Source: Brachynemurus nebulosus (Eukaryota; Arthropoda; Insecta; Neuroptera; Myrmeleontidae). Taken from it: a stretch of 64,000 bases of DNA. The stretch is from assembly GCA_035578155.1 (NCBI GenBank), contig JAPWDM010000048.1, forward strand, positions 1,614,501 to 1,678,500, written 5' to 3'. Numbering within the stretch: position 1 is the stretch's first letter; the number at the start of each line of letters is the position of its first letter. Made by a program: the position numbers and the translations under genes. The notes beneath the pieces were generated by a model, which made no database searches, had not been told where the DNA came from, and was given only the letters and a program-made list of their open reading frames with translations. This document shows positions 1 through 11,631 of this stretch, in pieces.

Positions 1-91
1 GCTAGAGTGAAAATTTTTTTCCACAGATTTTTCGAATGCCTTATGTGATATTTCTGTTGTTTCCATTTTTTCAATTTTATCACAATGCTTA

Positions 92-629
92 TCAGTTTCT
101 GTTTTTATCATTTTCCTTACGCAAATTTTCGATTTCCAGTCTTAACCTTTTATTTTCATCAATTAAATTAATTTTTTCTTGATCTGTACCTTCACTAAAA
201 AGGAGGTATTCCGTTAATTGAATTTTAATTTTAATTTCTTTTTATAATATACCTTAGATTGTTTGGAATATTCGAAGATAGCAAATCTGTTACCGATTCA
301 GTTGGAATGATTTCACTTGATGACCTGAAAGTGGTATTTTTAAAAAAGATACATGATAAATTTAATACGAGAATACAACTTACAATAATTTTGCAACCAT
401 CAATTTATTTTTGCGGCAAGCCATTCTAATTTTACGGTTGTAAGGAATTTCATTTTTCTTTCCAAATAAATTTAACGATTAAAATTAAATTTAGCAGTTC
501 ATGCATTTTTCTTTCAAAATCGTCATCCTTGAAATGTTTACTACAAATTCTTGCATTTTTTATTACAAATTTATCTGACCGGGAACATTTACCAACCCAT
601 TCTTTACACAAAGGAACATTTTTTGAGAA
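92..629 (-). pseudogene. THAP zinc-finger gene fragment, three exons
   Basis: Encodes the second half of a THAP-type C2CH zinc finger, a linker and a short coiled coil. The exon at 629-384 opens after an acceptor (TTTTCAG) and reads FSKNVPLCKEWVGKC, then KNARICSKHFKDDDFE, which holds the conserved tryptophan and the C-x2-H pair. A 59-nt intron (383-325, GTAAGT...CAG) and a 58-nt intron (252-195, GTATAT...TTTTAG) lead to exons 324-253 and 194-92. The last exon carries ENKRLRLEIENLRKEN, a heptad-like run, and stops at 94-92. Phases agree across both introns, but finger and linker lie in different frames, so one +1 shift lies near 430-470: either a pseudogene or a base error. The exon with the first Cys pair is not visible upstream. 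THAP proteins bind DNA and include P-element transposases and host regulators; which kind this is cannot be told. Confidence 0.6.
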
Positions 630-742
630 CTGAAAATAAGTTACATTATTAATCACCTTATTAATTTTAAAATTTTAAGTTTTTTCTTATTATTATTGCT
701 ATTGCAACCAAACACAGTGCACATAACTATCACGAAAGTGAT

Positions 743-819
<77 letters not shown>

Positions 820-1290
820 TTCTGCACGTCAGATTATGTCATTCAAATCAGTTAAAAATTTCTGTTTTACCTACCTAGAAACACGAGTTTTACTAGATAG
901 ACATCTATGTAGCATAAATACAATTACCACTTAGCTATTTTCCGTAATTATGAGGCTTGTTTGATGGAGGCGCTCTTAAACTCACCATTCACTTAAATAA
1001 ATCACTTTTAAGCGCGAAAGTTGTAAAATTTGAAAAAAAAAAAAAAAAAAAAAAAACAAGATAAAAATTTTTATTTTTTTACTTTTTGTTTCTGTTGTTT
1101 TATTGAATAATTTTTATCAACAAATAAGTATACTATTCCATTTAAGAAAAAGTAAGTTTGTATCGTATCTCGAAAACCACAAGAGCTATAAAGCTCCGAA
1201 GTATATCAATCAATGGTTACAACTTTTATTTGAACAATTTTTTGATTAAGTCTATAGTTTAGCCATAATCAAAATGGCAACTCTCGAAAA
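630..1290. other. Intergenic: (TA)n tract and dispersed repeat
   Basis: Holds a (TA)n tract (about 745-817), a poly(A) run (1034-1056), and at 1145-1285 a segment whose reverse complement resembles 26105-26260, sharing the word CAAAAAATTGTTCAAATAA. No gene is seen. Confidence 0.5.
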
Positions 1291-1863
1291 ACTAACGGTA
1301 TATGTGTATCGCCACGACAACTTTCGAACGAAACGTTTAGTGCTTGTGAAATTTTGTGTGCCAATTAAAATTCAGACTGCTCGGCTAAGTTCGTCAGCCA
1401 GATACGTCGGATGCCAAGAAGCAGGTTTTCTGGCCATTTTTTATCATTTTTTATCATTCGATCCTATCATTAGACAATTCGATTTTTACATCGTTGAAAA
1501 GCAAAAAAAAAAATTATGAAGAAAATGTTCTTATAATTTTCTTTCTATGTTAAGTATTTGAGAAGAGAAAATTGTAATTTTTCAAGAGAAAATTGTAATT
1601 TTTCAAATTTGTATTAATACAAGAGTATACAAGAGAAAATTGTAATTTTTCAGATTTGTATTAATTTTCTCTCTTTGTCATCTAATAAGTAATTTGTATT
1701 TTTGTCTCAATTCATTATAAAATATATAAAAATTTCTTCTTTGTTTAGGTATTTCTATGGAAACAATTGGTATCTATTCACATATATGTATTATAATAAA
1801 CAGAGTTCTGTTTCTCATTTATTGCATTATAATTAGCATAGTTCTGTCTCAAGTTGAAAAATG

Positions 1864-1966
1864 AATAATAAACAAATACTTTACTTTGCAAAATACCACG
1901 TTTATTTAAAAAAAAAAATAAAAAATAAACGTGGTATTTTGCAAAGTAAAGTATTTGTTTATTATT
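1864..1966. repeat. Perfect 44-bp inverted repeat, 15-nt loop
   Basis: Bases 1864-1907 and 1923-1966 are exact reverse complements separated by 15 A/T-rich bases. The right arm continues into about 60 bp (1951-2012) found again at 28904-28966, where no hairpin is present. It lies inside the satellite-bearing element. Confidence 0.85.
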
Positions 1967-2460
1967 TACAAATATGGAATACCATAAAGTAACGCTCAAA
2001 TCTATTAATATTGAAAAATGAAAATTAAGCGGATTTTTTAAGCTTATGTAATGAAGATATTTTTTTTAATTGAATTTTAAATAAACAAGAAATTGAAATT
2101 TATGTTATGATATAATATTATTAAATATAAAAGAAAACAACATAATATATATGTATGCACGGGAAAAAATTTTACATGAATCGATTTTGAAAATGTTTTC
2201 ACTAATTATTATTTCATTAATCAAAATGGATTTGAGGTATCTCATGTGAGATCCATCAAGGTTTTGGGGACCTAAAATTGCCAGAAATAAATTACCCAAT
2301 CGACTTTAAAAATTTTTCCACAGTTAGTAAGTTAAAGTATTTGAATTAATTAATTGAATGATGTCCGCAAGAACCTTACGGACTGTCACAAGTTATATGA
2401 GATCCCGAAAACCCTTTTCTTACTGTTAGAGTACTAGAGTTGTATGAGTTCCGCCAGGGT

Positions 2461-2896
2461 TTATTGATCCCATAATTGTAAAAAATAAACTAAACGACCA
2501 TTATTGAAAATTTTTTCACTGTTACTGAGCTAAACTATTTTAGATAGATATAGATCATATTACGTAAGGCCCGCCAGGGTCCATAGAATCCAAAAGTGTC
2601 AAAAATAAACTAACCGACCGATTTTGAAAATTTTTTCACTGTTAGGGAGCTAAGCTATTTTAGATAGATATAGATTACGTCATGTAGGGTCCGCCAAGGG
2701 CCATGGGACCCAAAAGTGGTAAAAATAAACTAACCGACCGATTTTGAAAATTTTTTCACTGTTAGAGAGCTAAACTGTTTTAAATAGATATAGATTACGT
2801 TATGAAAGGTCCGACAGCGTCAGTGGGACCCAAAAGTTTCAAAAACAAAATAACTGACCGATTTTGAAAATTTTTTCACTATTACCGAGGTAAACG
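2461..2896. repeat. 120-bp tandem repeat, about four units
   Basis: Units repeat at exactly 120 bp, each with CCGATTTTGAAAATTTTTTC, GAGCTAAACTATTTTAGATA and a GTCCGCCAGGGTCCATAGGA-type word. The same unit forms arrays at 38281-39093 and 40386-41520. Confidence 0.85.

Positions 2897-2991
<95 letters not shown>
2897..2991. repeat. (TA)n microsatellite
   Basis: Long TA run with one TACA interruption, in the same relative position as the tract at 41601-41806 of the related copy. Confidence 0.95.
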
Positions 2992-2993
<2 letters not shown>

Positions 2994-3342
2994 CATAAAG
3001 CATAAAGTCCGCCTAGAATATACGGTCGAGCTAATTTTTAATTTTTTAATGAGGTTCACCGGGATCTTGCAGATCCAAAAACGCCAGAAATAAGCTATCG
3101 AACCGATTCCAAAAATTTTCTCACCGCTAGAGAACTAAATTATTCTAGATGGATACAACTATGCTGCACAAAGTTCGTTCGGGTTTTTGGTTCCAAAAAT
3201 ACCAAAACTAATTACCAAGCCGATTTTAAAAATTCTTTTACTCTTAGAAATCTAAACTATTTTAAATGGTACAGATCTTAGATGAGAGCCGCCAGTGCCC
3301 AATATTTGGACATTCGCTATGTTATGCAGATGCTGCGACAGG

Positions 3343-4162
3343 CTTATTTTACTACTTAATATTTGTTTTTTGCATTATATTGCTGACCATATTTTACTGG
3401 CAAGATAATTTAATTGTTTTTGAAACAATTTTCTCGACGTTAAACTACTGTTTTAGCTGATAAACTTTGCCGCTCAATAAACTAAACTACTGCTTAGACA
3501 ATTTATTTCCATTAAAGAATGGTGTAAATATTTTCTTTCGGTCATGGAATACATATTTTATTGAATATATGTGCCAACATGCCAAGTTGTTGCGTGATTA
3601 CTGGACGAAGCATCCCATCTTAAACACTAAATGGATTTAAACGTGTTGCTATTATATTGATATTCAATTAAATAGCTTCACATTGATTTATACATATTTA
3701 CATAATAATTAATAATTTACTATAAAACTTTTCAATGGCACAGTTTTATCAAACAATAATTAGACAAAGCAATGTCGTATTCAAATGAACCTTGATTATA
3801 AAGTTAGTGCAGATAAAGTGTAACTATCACAATTATCACATACATACACGGAGAACACATCCAAACCAAAATAATTAAGTATATAATGTTAACCTGGAAA
3901 GTTTTCCTTCAACTACAACAGTACTGCTGCACAAATCGATCTACTAATGTTGCCGGATACTTTAATAATAATTATTAAACAAAGTTTTACTAGAATTTTC
4001 AATTTAATTTCATAGAACATGTTGGTATGTTCTAAGTTCCGTATAACTCCACATTATTATAGTTTGCACTCCTTGCATTTAGTTAGTTGGAAGTATAGTA
4101 ATGTTTCCGTCATTTTCATAAAATTCATTCGAAATTAAAATATGCCGTAAATTTTATTTTAT
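3343..4162. other. Intergenic, possible THAP N-terminal scrap
   Basis: Mostly unique AT-rich DNA. At 3578 (+) a reading starts MPSCCVITG, like the opening of THAP proteins, then meets a stop after 14 codons; the second Cys of the pair is absent. It is too short to call a gene. Nothing else is seen. Confidence 0.35.
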
Positions 4163-4386
4163 TTAACCCGGCGTTCGTCGCTAGGTAAATAAGAAAATTA
4201 TCGTATTTTTCTTGACTCTATATTTTTATATACAGGGATATTTATTTTATTTGTTTAGACTTTAAACTACAAAAAAAGTAATATTTTTAATAAATCACTC
4301 GTTTATTAATACTTAAAAAAAAATATTTATATGTTTTGATTACCACTGTGGTACTTTTTACCCGGTAGCGACGAACGCCGGGTTAA
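4163..4386. mobile_element. piggyBac-like MITE with TTAA duplication
   Basis: TTAA (4163-4166) is followed by CCCGGCGTTCGTCGCTAGG, and the right end reads GCGACGAACGCCGGG then TTAA (4383-4386). The terminal inverted repeats are about 20 bp and the element about 216 bp with no coding content. TTAA targets and CCC-type ends are typical of piggyBac superfamily derivatives. Confidence 0.8.
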
Positions 4387-5162
4387 TATACCATGTATCG
4401 TACTTTTTATGGTTTTGTAGCTGAGCACATAAAGGAGTTGAGTTCCCAAAAAATTAACACTGATGTTTGTTGACCGTTTCTGAAGGCAGTTTATGTTAAT
4501 CGTTTAAAATTTTCTGTCTTTCTGTTTTCTTGCTATGATTGAAAATTTAATTTTAAATCATTTTAAAAATAATTGTAAAATAAATCGAAACAATTGCAAA
4601 GATAGAACAGGTATATGATTAGAAACAAATTCTAAATATTATAACATTGAGGTACATAATCAAAATTTGAATATTGGATCTACTTTGCGAAATATACTTA
4701 AATTAATTTACTTATTTTAAGGGAGCAGAGATTTCTTTTAACATTATTAAAAACCTATCGCTAAATATTTTTTCGGTTTTCATTATTTTCAAAATTTAAG
4801 GCGAAATTTTCTTTTTTACCTCTACAAAAATTAAATTTTCAAAGTACAAATATGTCAAATTACAGACGTTTATGAAAATAAAAACTTAAATTATTACCTG
4901 AACAAATTAAAAAACTTATATTAAAAAAAAATACTAATTTTTATAGATAATGCGCTGAATTTTCCTAACCTCTAAACTACTAATTTTAAAAAAAAATGTT
5001 ATAATCAATGAGTATATATTTATGTAACATACTGAATATCATTTTAAACAAGCACTTATTTTAATTAAAATTTTTAATCTCTTATCTCTAAATAAGAGTA
5101 AATTGTGTAATTTTGAATAATATTAAGAAATAGACTATACTGACTATGTAGTTGAATAAGGA
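4387..5162. other. AT-rich, nothing recognised
   Basis: No coding region, tandem repeat or inverted repeat could be supported here. Confidence 0.5.
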
Positions 5163-5803
5163 ACTAATTCGTAACAGCCGTTTTACTGTTTAATATGTTA
5201 AGCTGTACCCCAAAGTTGATAATTTCACAAAGTGCCATTAAATTTAGGGGTAGGTTTTTACGAACGACGTAAATTTATCGACTCTTAAGTTTTTCAACTG
5301 TAACTCAAAAACTATGCATTTTTCGTAAATACACATGATATTATTTTTTGTAGAGAATTAAATTTCCTATCGAAATGGCACTTTATGAACTCAAAAGACT
5401 TTTTCCTCAACAAATTTCAACAAAATAAGTCAAAAAATATATTTTAAAAAAAGCGGAAATTTTTCAATTTTTCTTTTTTCTGAGTGAATTTAAGTATAGG
5501 CATGGGTTCACAAAAACGAAAGCTGATGCAATTCCCGTCAGAATGGTGACCGATAAAAATATTTTCGACAAAAATTGGCTGAGATACAGTCGTTCAAAGT
5601 TACCTACTTTCTTACAATTTTATTACTTTTTACTTTTATACAAAGTTATTTGTAATTTTTACAGGCAAATATTATTTTTATTCAGTACAAAAATTATTTC
5701 TGCTTTGTTGTTAAAAATTTTGATGTTTACATGATCTTATGTATAAAAAAAACTTTAATATTGTTTTTTTTCTAATTTCTTTTTTTTTGAAATCACATAT
5801 CTA

Positions 5804-5897
5804 TTACATTTCCCCCATAATGATTTCGAATTCAGTATCAATAACTTCAGCAACATCGTTTTGGGCATATTCTTCCGTAACTTCTGGAACATCCCGG
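5804..5897 (-). pseudogene. Inverted copy of PIN/CXC gene C-terminus
   Basis: Minus strand reads DVPEVTEEYAQNDV then EVIDTEFE and a stop at 5806-5804. This parallels DVPEVTDEEVQNDLDEDIDI-EFE at the end of the plus-strand gene at 6889. The downstream sequence also matches. Only about 30 codons are present. Confidence 0.6.
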
Positions 5898-6014
5898 ATG
5901 CAATTCCCGATGCAATGGTGACCGATAAAAATTTTTAACAAATGAAAATAATAAAAAAAACCTCATGACATATTTAATTGATAAATTTTCCACTGTAAAT
6001 ATTAACGTTATACA

Positions 6015-6889
6015 CAAGCAGGGGAAGATGCAGATGTACTAATTATAAATACTGCTAAAGAGAAGGCTCATCATTTATGTTGTAGTTATATTTTGCCAGG
6101 ATATCGATCTTCTCATCATTTTATCAATGATACCGGAACAGTATACAAATGTATAATTATTAAAACCTAATATCGGAAACACGATAGCTAAATTATACAA
6201 TCGCAATAGTTTCAATTTTCCACAAAATCAGAAATTTCTTAGCCTCATCCATGCATTCAGTAGATGCGATATTAATTCTGCTTTTTTAATATTGGCAAAA
6301 AACAATTCAGGAAATTTATCGATAAAAATACTTTAACGTTGGAAAAATATTTGGAAGTATTTTTAAATAATAACGCAAGTCTTAAAGATATTAGTTTCCC
6401 GTCTAAATACATTATAATTTTGTTTTATGGCATTAAGATCAATAATCTAAGTAGTTGTCGCTTACAACTTTTTCAAAAATTATCGATAAGCACAAAATTA
6501 TCTCTAGCTAATTTGCCAGCAACTTCTGATGCAACTAAATATCACGGTACAAGGACGTACCACCAAATTCAACAGTGGAAAGGAAATATTTTAAATCCAT
6601 TTGAGTGAGGCTGGAAAAAATCTAAAAATGGATTAGTGTCAATTAAAACAACAAAACTTCCTACACCTCAGAATTTACTGGAGCAAATAGCTTGCGGGTG
6701 TATAAAAGGTTGTCAGGGAAATTATGGTTGTAGAAAATTATAGGGATTCGCTGCTCCATGTTCTGCAAAGAATGTATTTGCCTAAATTGTGAAAACGCGG
6801 ATGTTCCAGAAGTTACAGACGAAGAGGTCCAAAACGACCTTGATGAAGATATTGATATTGAATTCGAAAAAATTATGAAAAAAATATAA
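6015..6889 (+). pseudogene. Decayed PIN/FEN1-like gene with C-terminal Cys cluster
   Basis: Pieces in several frames follow the order of an uncharacterised family common in arthropods and cnidarians (recalled, not searched). At 6015: QAGEDADVLIINTAKEKA, then LPGYRSS..FINDTGTVYKC. Near 6235: LIHAFSRCDINSAF with NIGKK one frame over, resembling the GCD-x-x-x-G-x-G-x-K turn of FEN1/XPG nucleases. From 6339: LPATSDATKYH, RTYHQIQQWKGNILNP and, after a stop replacing a Trp/Asp position, GWKKSKNG. Then ACGCIKGCQGNYGCRK, the first part of the Cys cluster, with the rest (FCKECICLNCENADVPE) after a frameshift, an acidic tail and a stop at 6889. At least two frameshifts and two stops make it non-functional. 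Nuclease activity is an inference from motif shape. It lies inside the inverted-repeat unit and a second copy is at 51.1-53.1 kb. Confidence 0.65.
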
Positions 6890-7133
6890 TAGATATGTAA
6901 TTTTTTTTAAAAATTAGAGCAATTATAAATTGGTATAATATTAAAGATTTTTTTTTATACCTAAGATAATATGAGTATCAAAAGTTTTTGAGTTAGTTAA
7001 AAAACTTAAGAGTCGATAACTTTACGCCGTTCGTAAAAACTCACACCTAAAAATAGCACTTTGTGAATTTATCCTTTTTGGGGTACAACTGAACATATGA
7101 AACAATAAAATACCTGTTACGAATTAGTTTCGT

Positions 7134-7556
7134 AAGCATGAGTAAATTGCTCCTGCACGAATTATATTGTTTTTTTTTTCTGCTAACTGCAATCCATATA
7201 AAATGGAAATTTTCTAAGTTTCAGCCCTTAAAAATTTACCCTTTGATAGTAAGTATTTATTTTTTAAAATCGAAAAAAATTTATAACTCTTGAATGGCCT
7301 GACGGATTTGGCTGAAATTTTTATATGTTTCAGATACCTCTATAATCTATCTTAGAAAATATTATCAGCTACCAAAAAAATTGTAACCACTCTCTCCCCA
7401 AAAAAGAGATAAAAATAAAAATTGTTTAATGTTTCAATATTTTTTTTTTTCATCAACTTTTAACTACGGTACAACACCAAATTTTTTTGCAGTCTTCTAA
7501 TTGATATAACATACAATTTTTTCAAAATTTTTTTCTGGGTGCGTCATAGTTAAAAA
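7134..7556 (-). mobile_element. HINE-variant 3' segment, truncated
   Basis: Closely matches 62340-62760: CACGAATT..TTGTT, CTGCTAACTGC, TCAGCCCTTAAAAA, ATGGCCTGACGGATTTGGCT, GGGTGCGTCATAGTTAAAAA. It abuts the right arm of the PIN/CXC unit at 7131 and the hairpin end of the next HINE at 7561. No coding capacity. Confidence 0.6.
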
Positions 7557-7560
7557 AAGT

Positions 7561-8828
7561 GCCGTGAGCAGCGGGGCGCCATTATGGAAGTCGAATTTTT
7601 AACTTCATCTTCGGTATTGAACGTCTACAAGCGAAATGTGATGTCAAAATGTCAAAAGCGATTTGTCATTTTGGTGGTTTCAAAACTGATGATCAGTGTC
7701 CGGCTGATCGGGGTTTTAAAAAAAGGTTTTAAGTTTTAAGGGCTCAACCTCAGTAAATTTCAATTTTGTGCCGATAGCAATTAGCATGAAAAAAGCTAGC
7801 ACAATTCATGCAAGGGCATTCCTATCCATGCTTATCCGCCAATTGCCTTTGTGTTTTATTTTTAAATATTAAAAAAGGACCTTAAATAGTAAACTGGACG
7901 GCCTTTATGAAGATATTTTCCCAAAAAAATCCAAAGCTTCTACAGTGACAGTGACTTTAATAACATTTTTAAATTACTTATGTATTGCATTTGCTATAAA
8001 AGAAAGTTCATTTTTTTTTTTTAAATTCTTAAAATTAGTATCCGCCTACTTGTATTAGAATAAAATAATGCATTTAAAACACATTTAACAATAACACTGA
8101 ATTCCGATGTAAAAAGGGGAGAAGTTGGGAGGGGAAGTAATGTGGAATTCTTAAAAGGCACTAGCTGGATACTAACTCAATACACGTATTTCAGCCCTCT
8201 AGGTTTCCTTAGAGAGTCTCTAGATGTGTTAGAAAAAAAAGCAATAAAATCAAGGAAATATTGGCGTAAATTTCGTGGGATAAGGGTTAAAAGTCGAAAC
8301 CTCCAAAAAGCAGTAGCTGGCTATTAACTTAACCGATACACAGAATTTCAGCGCTCTAGATTTATTTGGGTGACCTGTGAGAGTGGTACAAACTTCGAAA
8401 ACGTCAAAGAAGCATAAAATTGTAGCTTAAAAATGGTGGGGATGTGGGTAAAATATTAAAACCTCCAAAAAGCACACCCTAGGTACGAACTCTATCAACG
8501 TACCAAATTTTAACCCTCTAAGTTATTTGTGGGGGACTGTGGACGCATTAGATCCAGCCAAAATCATTTTCCCCCCCTGTACTCCTCCAAATCATCCTGG
8601 GAAGCTGAATTTTGGATATGTTGTAGGTAATTGACCGAAACATTATTTTCAACCAGTTTGGAGAAGTTTTATTGTTTTGTTGCCCCCCACCGCCCCCTTA
8701 AATGTTGGGTCGGATCCAAAATTTGACCCCACTTTGATAGTATTGTTGTGCATCGAAATGAGCCCCAATTTCCAAATTTGAGCTGTTAACTTCCATAGGG
8801 GGGCCCTATACATATCAAAAGGTGGCGG

Positions 8829-8921
<93 letters not shown>

Positions 8922-9045
8922 CAGACATTTTTTTCTACAAAATCGTGTTCGGGTCCGAAAACGGATAACGCTCCTACTCTTGTCTCTCACCGTTCTTATC
9001 GTATAGACTGTATAAGTCTAATTTTTTCAAGGAAGAATTCGACTA
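7561..9045 (-). mobile_element. Full-length Helentron-like element (HINE), copy 1
   Basis: Non-autonomous element in reverse orientation relative to the copy at 51183-52868. Its hairpin end lies at 7561 (GCCGTGAGCAGCGGGGCGCC) followed by AAGTCGAATTTTT, and its other end is GGAAGAATTCGACTA at 9045. It includes the run of phrases GCCCTCTAGGTTTCCTTA, CCTCCAAAAAGCA, a (TA)n tract (8831-8919), ATCAGACATTTTTTTCTAC and the ATAGACTGTATAAGTCTAA block. There is no transposase. The structure of one short inverted repeat at the extreme 5' end, its partner just inside a 3' terminal hairpin, and insertion in T-runs is that described for Helentron/Helitron2 derivatives. Confidence 0.65.
8831..8919. repeat. 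(TA)n microsatellite inside HINE
   Basis: Uninterrupted AT/TA run between GGTGGCGGGA and TCAGACATTTTTT. The same position is occupied by TA runs in the other HINE copies. Confidence 0.95.
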
Positions 9046-9054
9046 AAAATTAAA

Positions 9055-9270
9055 TGTCCGAAAATATTTTCTTAAAGATAGATATAGACTTTCGGGTACT
9101 CGGGATATAGTCAATCGGAAATCGTTTGCAGATTCTGAATATATTCATAGAAATGTTTGTGACTGTACAATTTTCAAAAATAAGTAGTCGACTCAAGTCT
9201 TCAAATCCTCAATCTGCCAAACACTTATCATCGGTTCTTGAAATCACCAAAATTGTGAATACTTGTGAAT
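9055..9270 (+). repeat. HINE-associated module
   Basis: Shares with 62905-63110 and, inverted, 63420-63620 the words ATGTCCGAAAA, GGGTACTC, TCGTTTGCA, TTTGTGA, AGTCGACTCAA and CCAAACACTTATCATC. Non-coding. Confidence 0.6.
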
Positions 9271-9794
9271 ACCTCACGTACGGTTTGTGTGAAAACATTC
9301 GCTTTTATTGCGGTGACATACAGATACTCTAAAAATATTTATTGTCAATTTTTAACATCCAATTCTAATACTGATAATATTAAAAATAAAGATTGAATAT
9401 ACTTATACAACATTGGTAAATATAGACATGTACACATATTGACTCACATTCGGATTCCCTCTAGGAAAAAACACTATAAAAAAAGTAAATATATAGATGT
9501 ACGAATATATATGTATTTCTCACCCGCAACTAATAAAACATACAAGAAATTCAATTTCTCTCTCGAATGATATTAAAGAAAATTTTACCTATTTAAACTG
9601 TTCGTTCCCATATCAATAAGGGTTTCCTTGATTCCAATTATAAAGGTTAAAATGTTTTATGTTAATTCATAAATCAAGTCTGGACATTTGCATATAGGGA
9701 AAAAACATCTATTCAAAAGTTTCGTGAAATAGAAATAAAATTTTCTTCTAAGCAATAAAAAGTCTACAATAAAATAATTATATATTTTTTAATC
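9271..9794. other. AT-rich spacer, nothing recognised
   Basis: Between inverted HINE copies; no gene or repeat was supported. Confidence 0.4.
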
Positions 9795-10737
9795 GAATTT
9801 TTCAACTGAAAAAATTAGGGCTCATCCGATGCACAACAATACTATCAAAGTGGGGTCAACTTTGGGGCAAATTTTGAATCCGACCCAACATTTAAGGGGG
9901 TGGTGGGGGGCAACAAAACAATAAAAATTTTCCAAACCGGTTGGAAATAATGTTTCGGTCAATTGACTACAACATATCCAAAATTCAGCTTCCTAGGATG
10001 ATTTGGAGGGAGTAGAGGGGGAAAAAACAATTTTGGCTGGACCTACACGCCTACAGATCCCCAGCATTAACGTAGAGTGTTGAAATTTCTTATGTTGATA
10101 GAGTTTGTACCTAGGGTTTGCTTTTTTGAGGTTTTAATATTTTACCCCAACCTCCACCATTTTTAAGCTACAATTTCATGTTTTTTCGATGTTTTCGAAG
10201 TTTGTGCCACTCGCACAGGTCACTCAAATAATCCTAGAGGACTGAAATTTTGTATTCGGATTGAGTTAGTACCAAGGGGGGCCTTTTGGGGGTTTCAACT
10301 TTTAACCCTTATCCCTACCATTTTTATACCAAAAAGAACATGACTTTTCTTGTTTTTTAATAATTTCGTTCGGGTCAAAATCTCCCCAAATAAACGTAGA
10401 GGGCTGAGATTTTGTGTACAGGTTAAGTTAATAATCAGCCACTGCTTTTTGGACGTTCCAACTTTTAACCCTTACCCCCACGATTTTTATGCCAATACTT
10501 CCTGATTTTTTTTCTTTTTCCTAACACGTCTAGAAACTCTCTGAGTAAACGTAAAGGGCTGAAATTTTGTACATTTTGGGCAATTATAAAGAAAAAAAAT
10601 TTCAATTTTTTGTCGAGAGCAGTTAGCAGCAAAAAAAAACTAACACAATTCAAATTCAATAGAAACACATAGGTACAAGGGCATTCACACCCATGCTTAC
10701 CTGCCAATACCCTTATGTTTTTTTTTTTTTTTTTGTT
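9795..10737 (+). mobile_element. HINE copy 2, rearranged
   Basis: Starts TCGAATTTTTCAACTGAAAAAATTAG, then jumps directly to the TGCACAACAATACTATCAAAG block, lacking the ATAGACTGTATAAG/(TA)n module. It runs through GGTCACTCAAATAATCCTAG, TCTCCCCAAATAAACG and ACACGTCTAGAAACTC. The last 130 bp (ATCCATGCTTA-type words) lie in the opposite orientation. It is largely the inverse of HINE copy 1. Confidence 0.6.
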
Positions 10738-10738
10738 T

Positions 10739-10859
10739 TAGCGAATTTCTAAAACTCGAAATTTAGCTATTACAGCCACCTCATGGGGCAATCTGAGGCC
10801 GAGACTATAACAGAAGTATGTTTTGAGGTCCCTACAATACGAAAATGATATTCACTAAA

Positions 10860-10904
<45 letters not shown>
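10739..10904. repeat. GCGAATTTC module plus (TA)n
   Basis: TTAGCGAATTTCTAAAACT, ATGTTTTGAGGTCCCTA and AAATGATATTCACTAAAATT match the modules at 37097-37222 and 39230-39354, each followed by a TA tract (here 10863-10904). Confidence 0.75.
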
Positions 10905-10907
<3 letters not shown>

Positions 10908-11200
10908 GGTGGGCCATTTTAACCTACGCATCTAAATATCTCGCCAGAGGTGCCACCTATCAAAAAATGATCTTTACAAAAGTTGTTAAGTACGAAGGGG
11001 GACATTAAATAGCGACCTTAAATTTGTCCTTGACCTTCATTCCTAAGGTTATTTTGAGGTCAAGTCGTATTTTTCAAATGGAATGACCTATTTTTTCTTT
11101 CGGATTCTGAAAGAGCGTGAAATTTCACGTTGAAAATGCTATAAACGAATTTTTTTATTGTTGGCCTTAAGAGGTATAAAGGCCACAACAATAAAAAATT
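10904..11200. repeat. TACAGGGTGGG-type repeat end
   Basis: TATACAGGGTGGGCCATTTT followed by short GACCTTGACC-like stretches (TCCTTGACCTTCATTC, TTTTGAGGTCAAGTCG). Similar phrasing occurs at 48975-49200. Only one end is recognised. Confidence 0.4.
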
Positions 11201-11205
11201 AGATT

Positions 11206-11630
11206 TTAAAGGAAAAACCTAACTTTAAAGGGTCGGCATCTTTTGGAGACGTAAAATATGAACTTCTCTGTTTGTAAGATGATGGGGTTGTCAAAATCAA
11301 AACGGTGGTCATTGTTCCATGCGTGTTGTACCAAGCCGGATGCAAAGTCGCCACGTTTTAAATTTCTTCGATGTTGTTCAATTCTTTGTGAAAGACGCTG
11401 TTTTGTGTTACCTACGTAGGCCGGCGGACAATTGGAGCATCGTAGCATGTATACAACATTTTGACAACTGGATACAGGAGCACGTGGTTTCAGATTGGAA
11501 TAGAATTTATTGAGATTATTTGGATATTTAAAAGCTGATATCAGGTTAAAAGGTTTTAAAATGTTTTTTATGTTTTTAGATGTCTGTCCAAGATACGGAA
11601 GGGAGAAAAATTGCTGATTTGTGTCGGTTT
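11206..11630 (-). pseudogene. Penelope-like element, C-terminal GIY-YIG part
   Basis: C-terminal part of a Penelope-like retroelement protein (reverse transcriptase plus GIY-YIG endonuclease). Reading leftward from about 11630: FFSLPYLGQTSKNIKNILKP, FNLISAFKYPNNLNKFYSNL, KPRAPVSSCQNVVYMLRCSN, then C..AYVGNTKQRLSQRIEQH, LVQHAWNNDHRFDFDNP. The Y-(x)-V-G core, the C-x2-C pair and the H-x-W-x-x-x-H stretch fit the family. The reverse transcriptase is missing because the fragment is cut at 11632 by a HINE end. The frame closes at 11206. A second fragment of a related element is at 34838-35452. Confidence 0.75.
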
Positions 11631-11631
11631 T

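Larger units (their letters stand above)
1300..3342 (+). mobile_element. Satellite-bearing dispersed element, copy 1
   Basis: Matches in order the element at 37.3-42.15 kb: a GTATC..CG..AACT-CTCGAA-type opening, an A-rich stretch, about four units of a 120-bp tandem repeat (2461-2896), a (TA)n tract, more diverged units, and the closing words GCAGATGCTGCGACAGG. There is no long reading frame and no clear terminal inverted repeat. Class unknown; internal satellite plus microsatellite is seen in some Helitron/Helentron derivatives. Older than the 37-42 kb copies, judging by divergence. Confidence 0.6.
5163..7131. mobile_element. Inverted-repeat-bounded unit with PIN/CXC gene
   Basis: Left arm 5163-5333 (opening CTAATTCGTAACAG) is the reverse complement, with mismatches, of 6964-7131; both contain TACCCCAAA, TTCACAAAGTGC, TTTTTACGAACG and TCGACTCTTAAGTTTTT. 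Similarity extends inward: 5700-5897 is the inverse of 6800-6990, including the last codons of the gene, so the left arm holds an inverted copy of the gene's 3' end. About 360 bp at 5340-5700 has no counterpart. No clean target duplication is seen (TAAG near both ends is weak). It could be a DNA transposon with a decayed gene or a fold-back of one element end. Confidence 0.55.
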
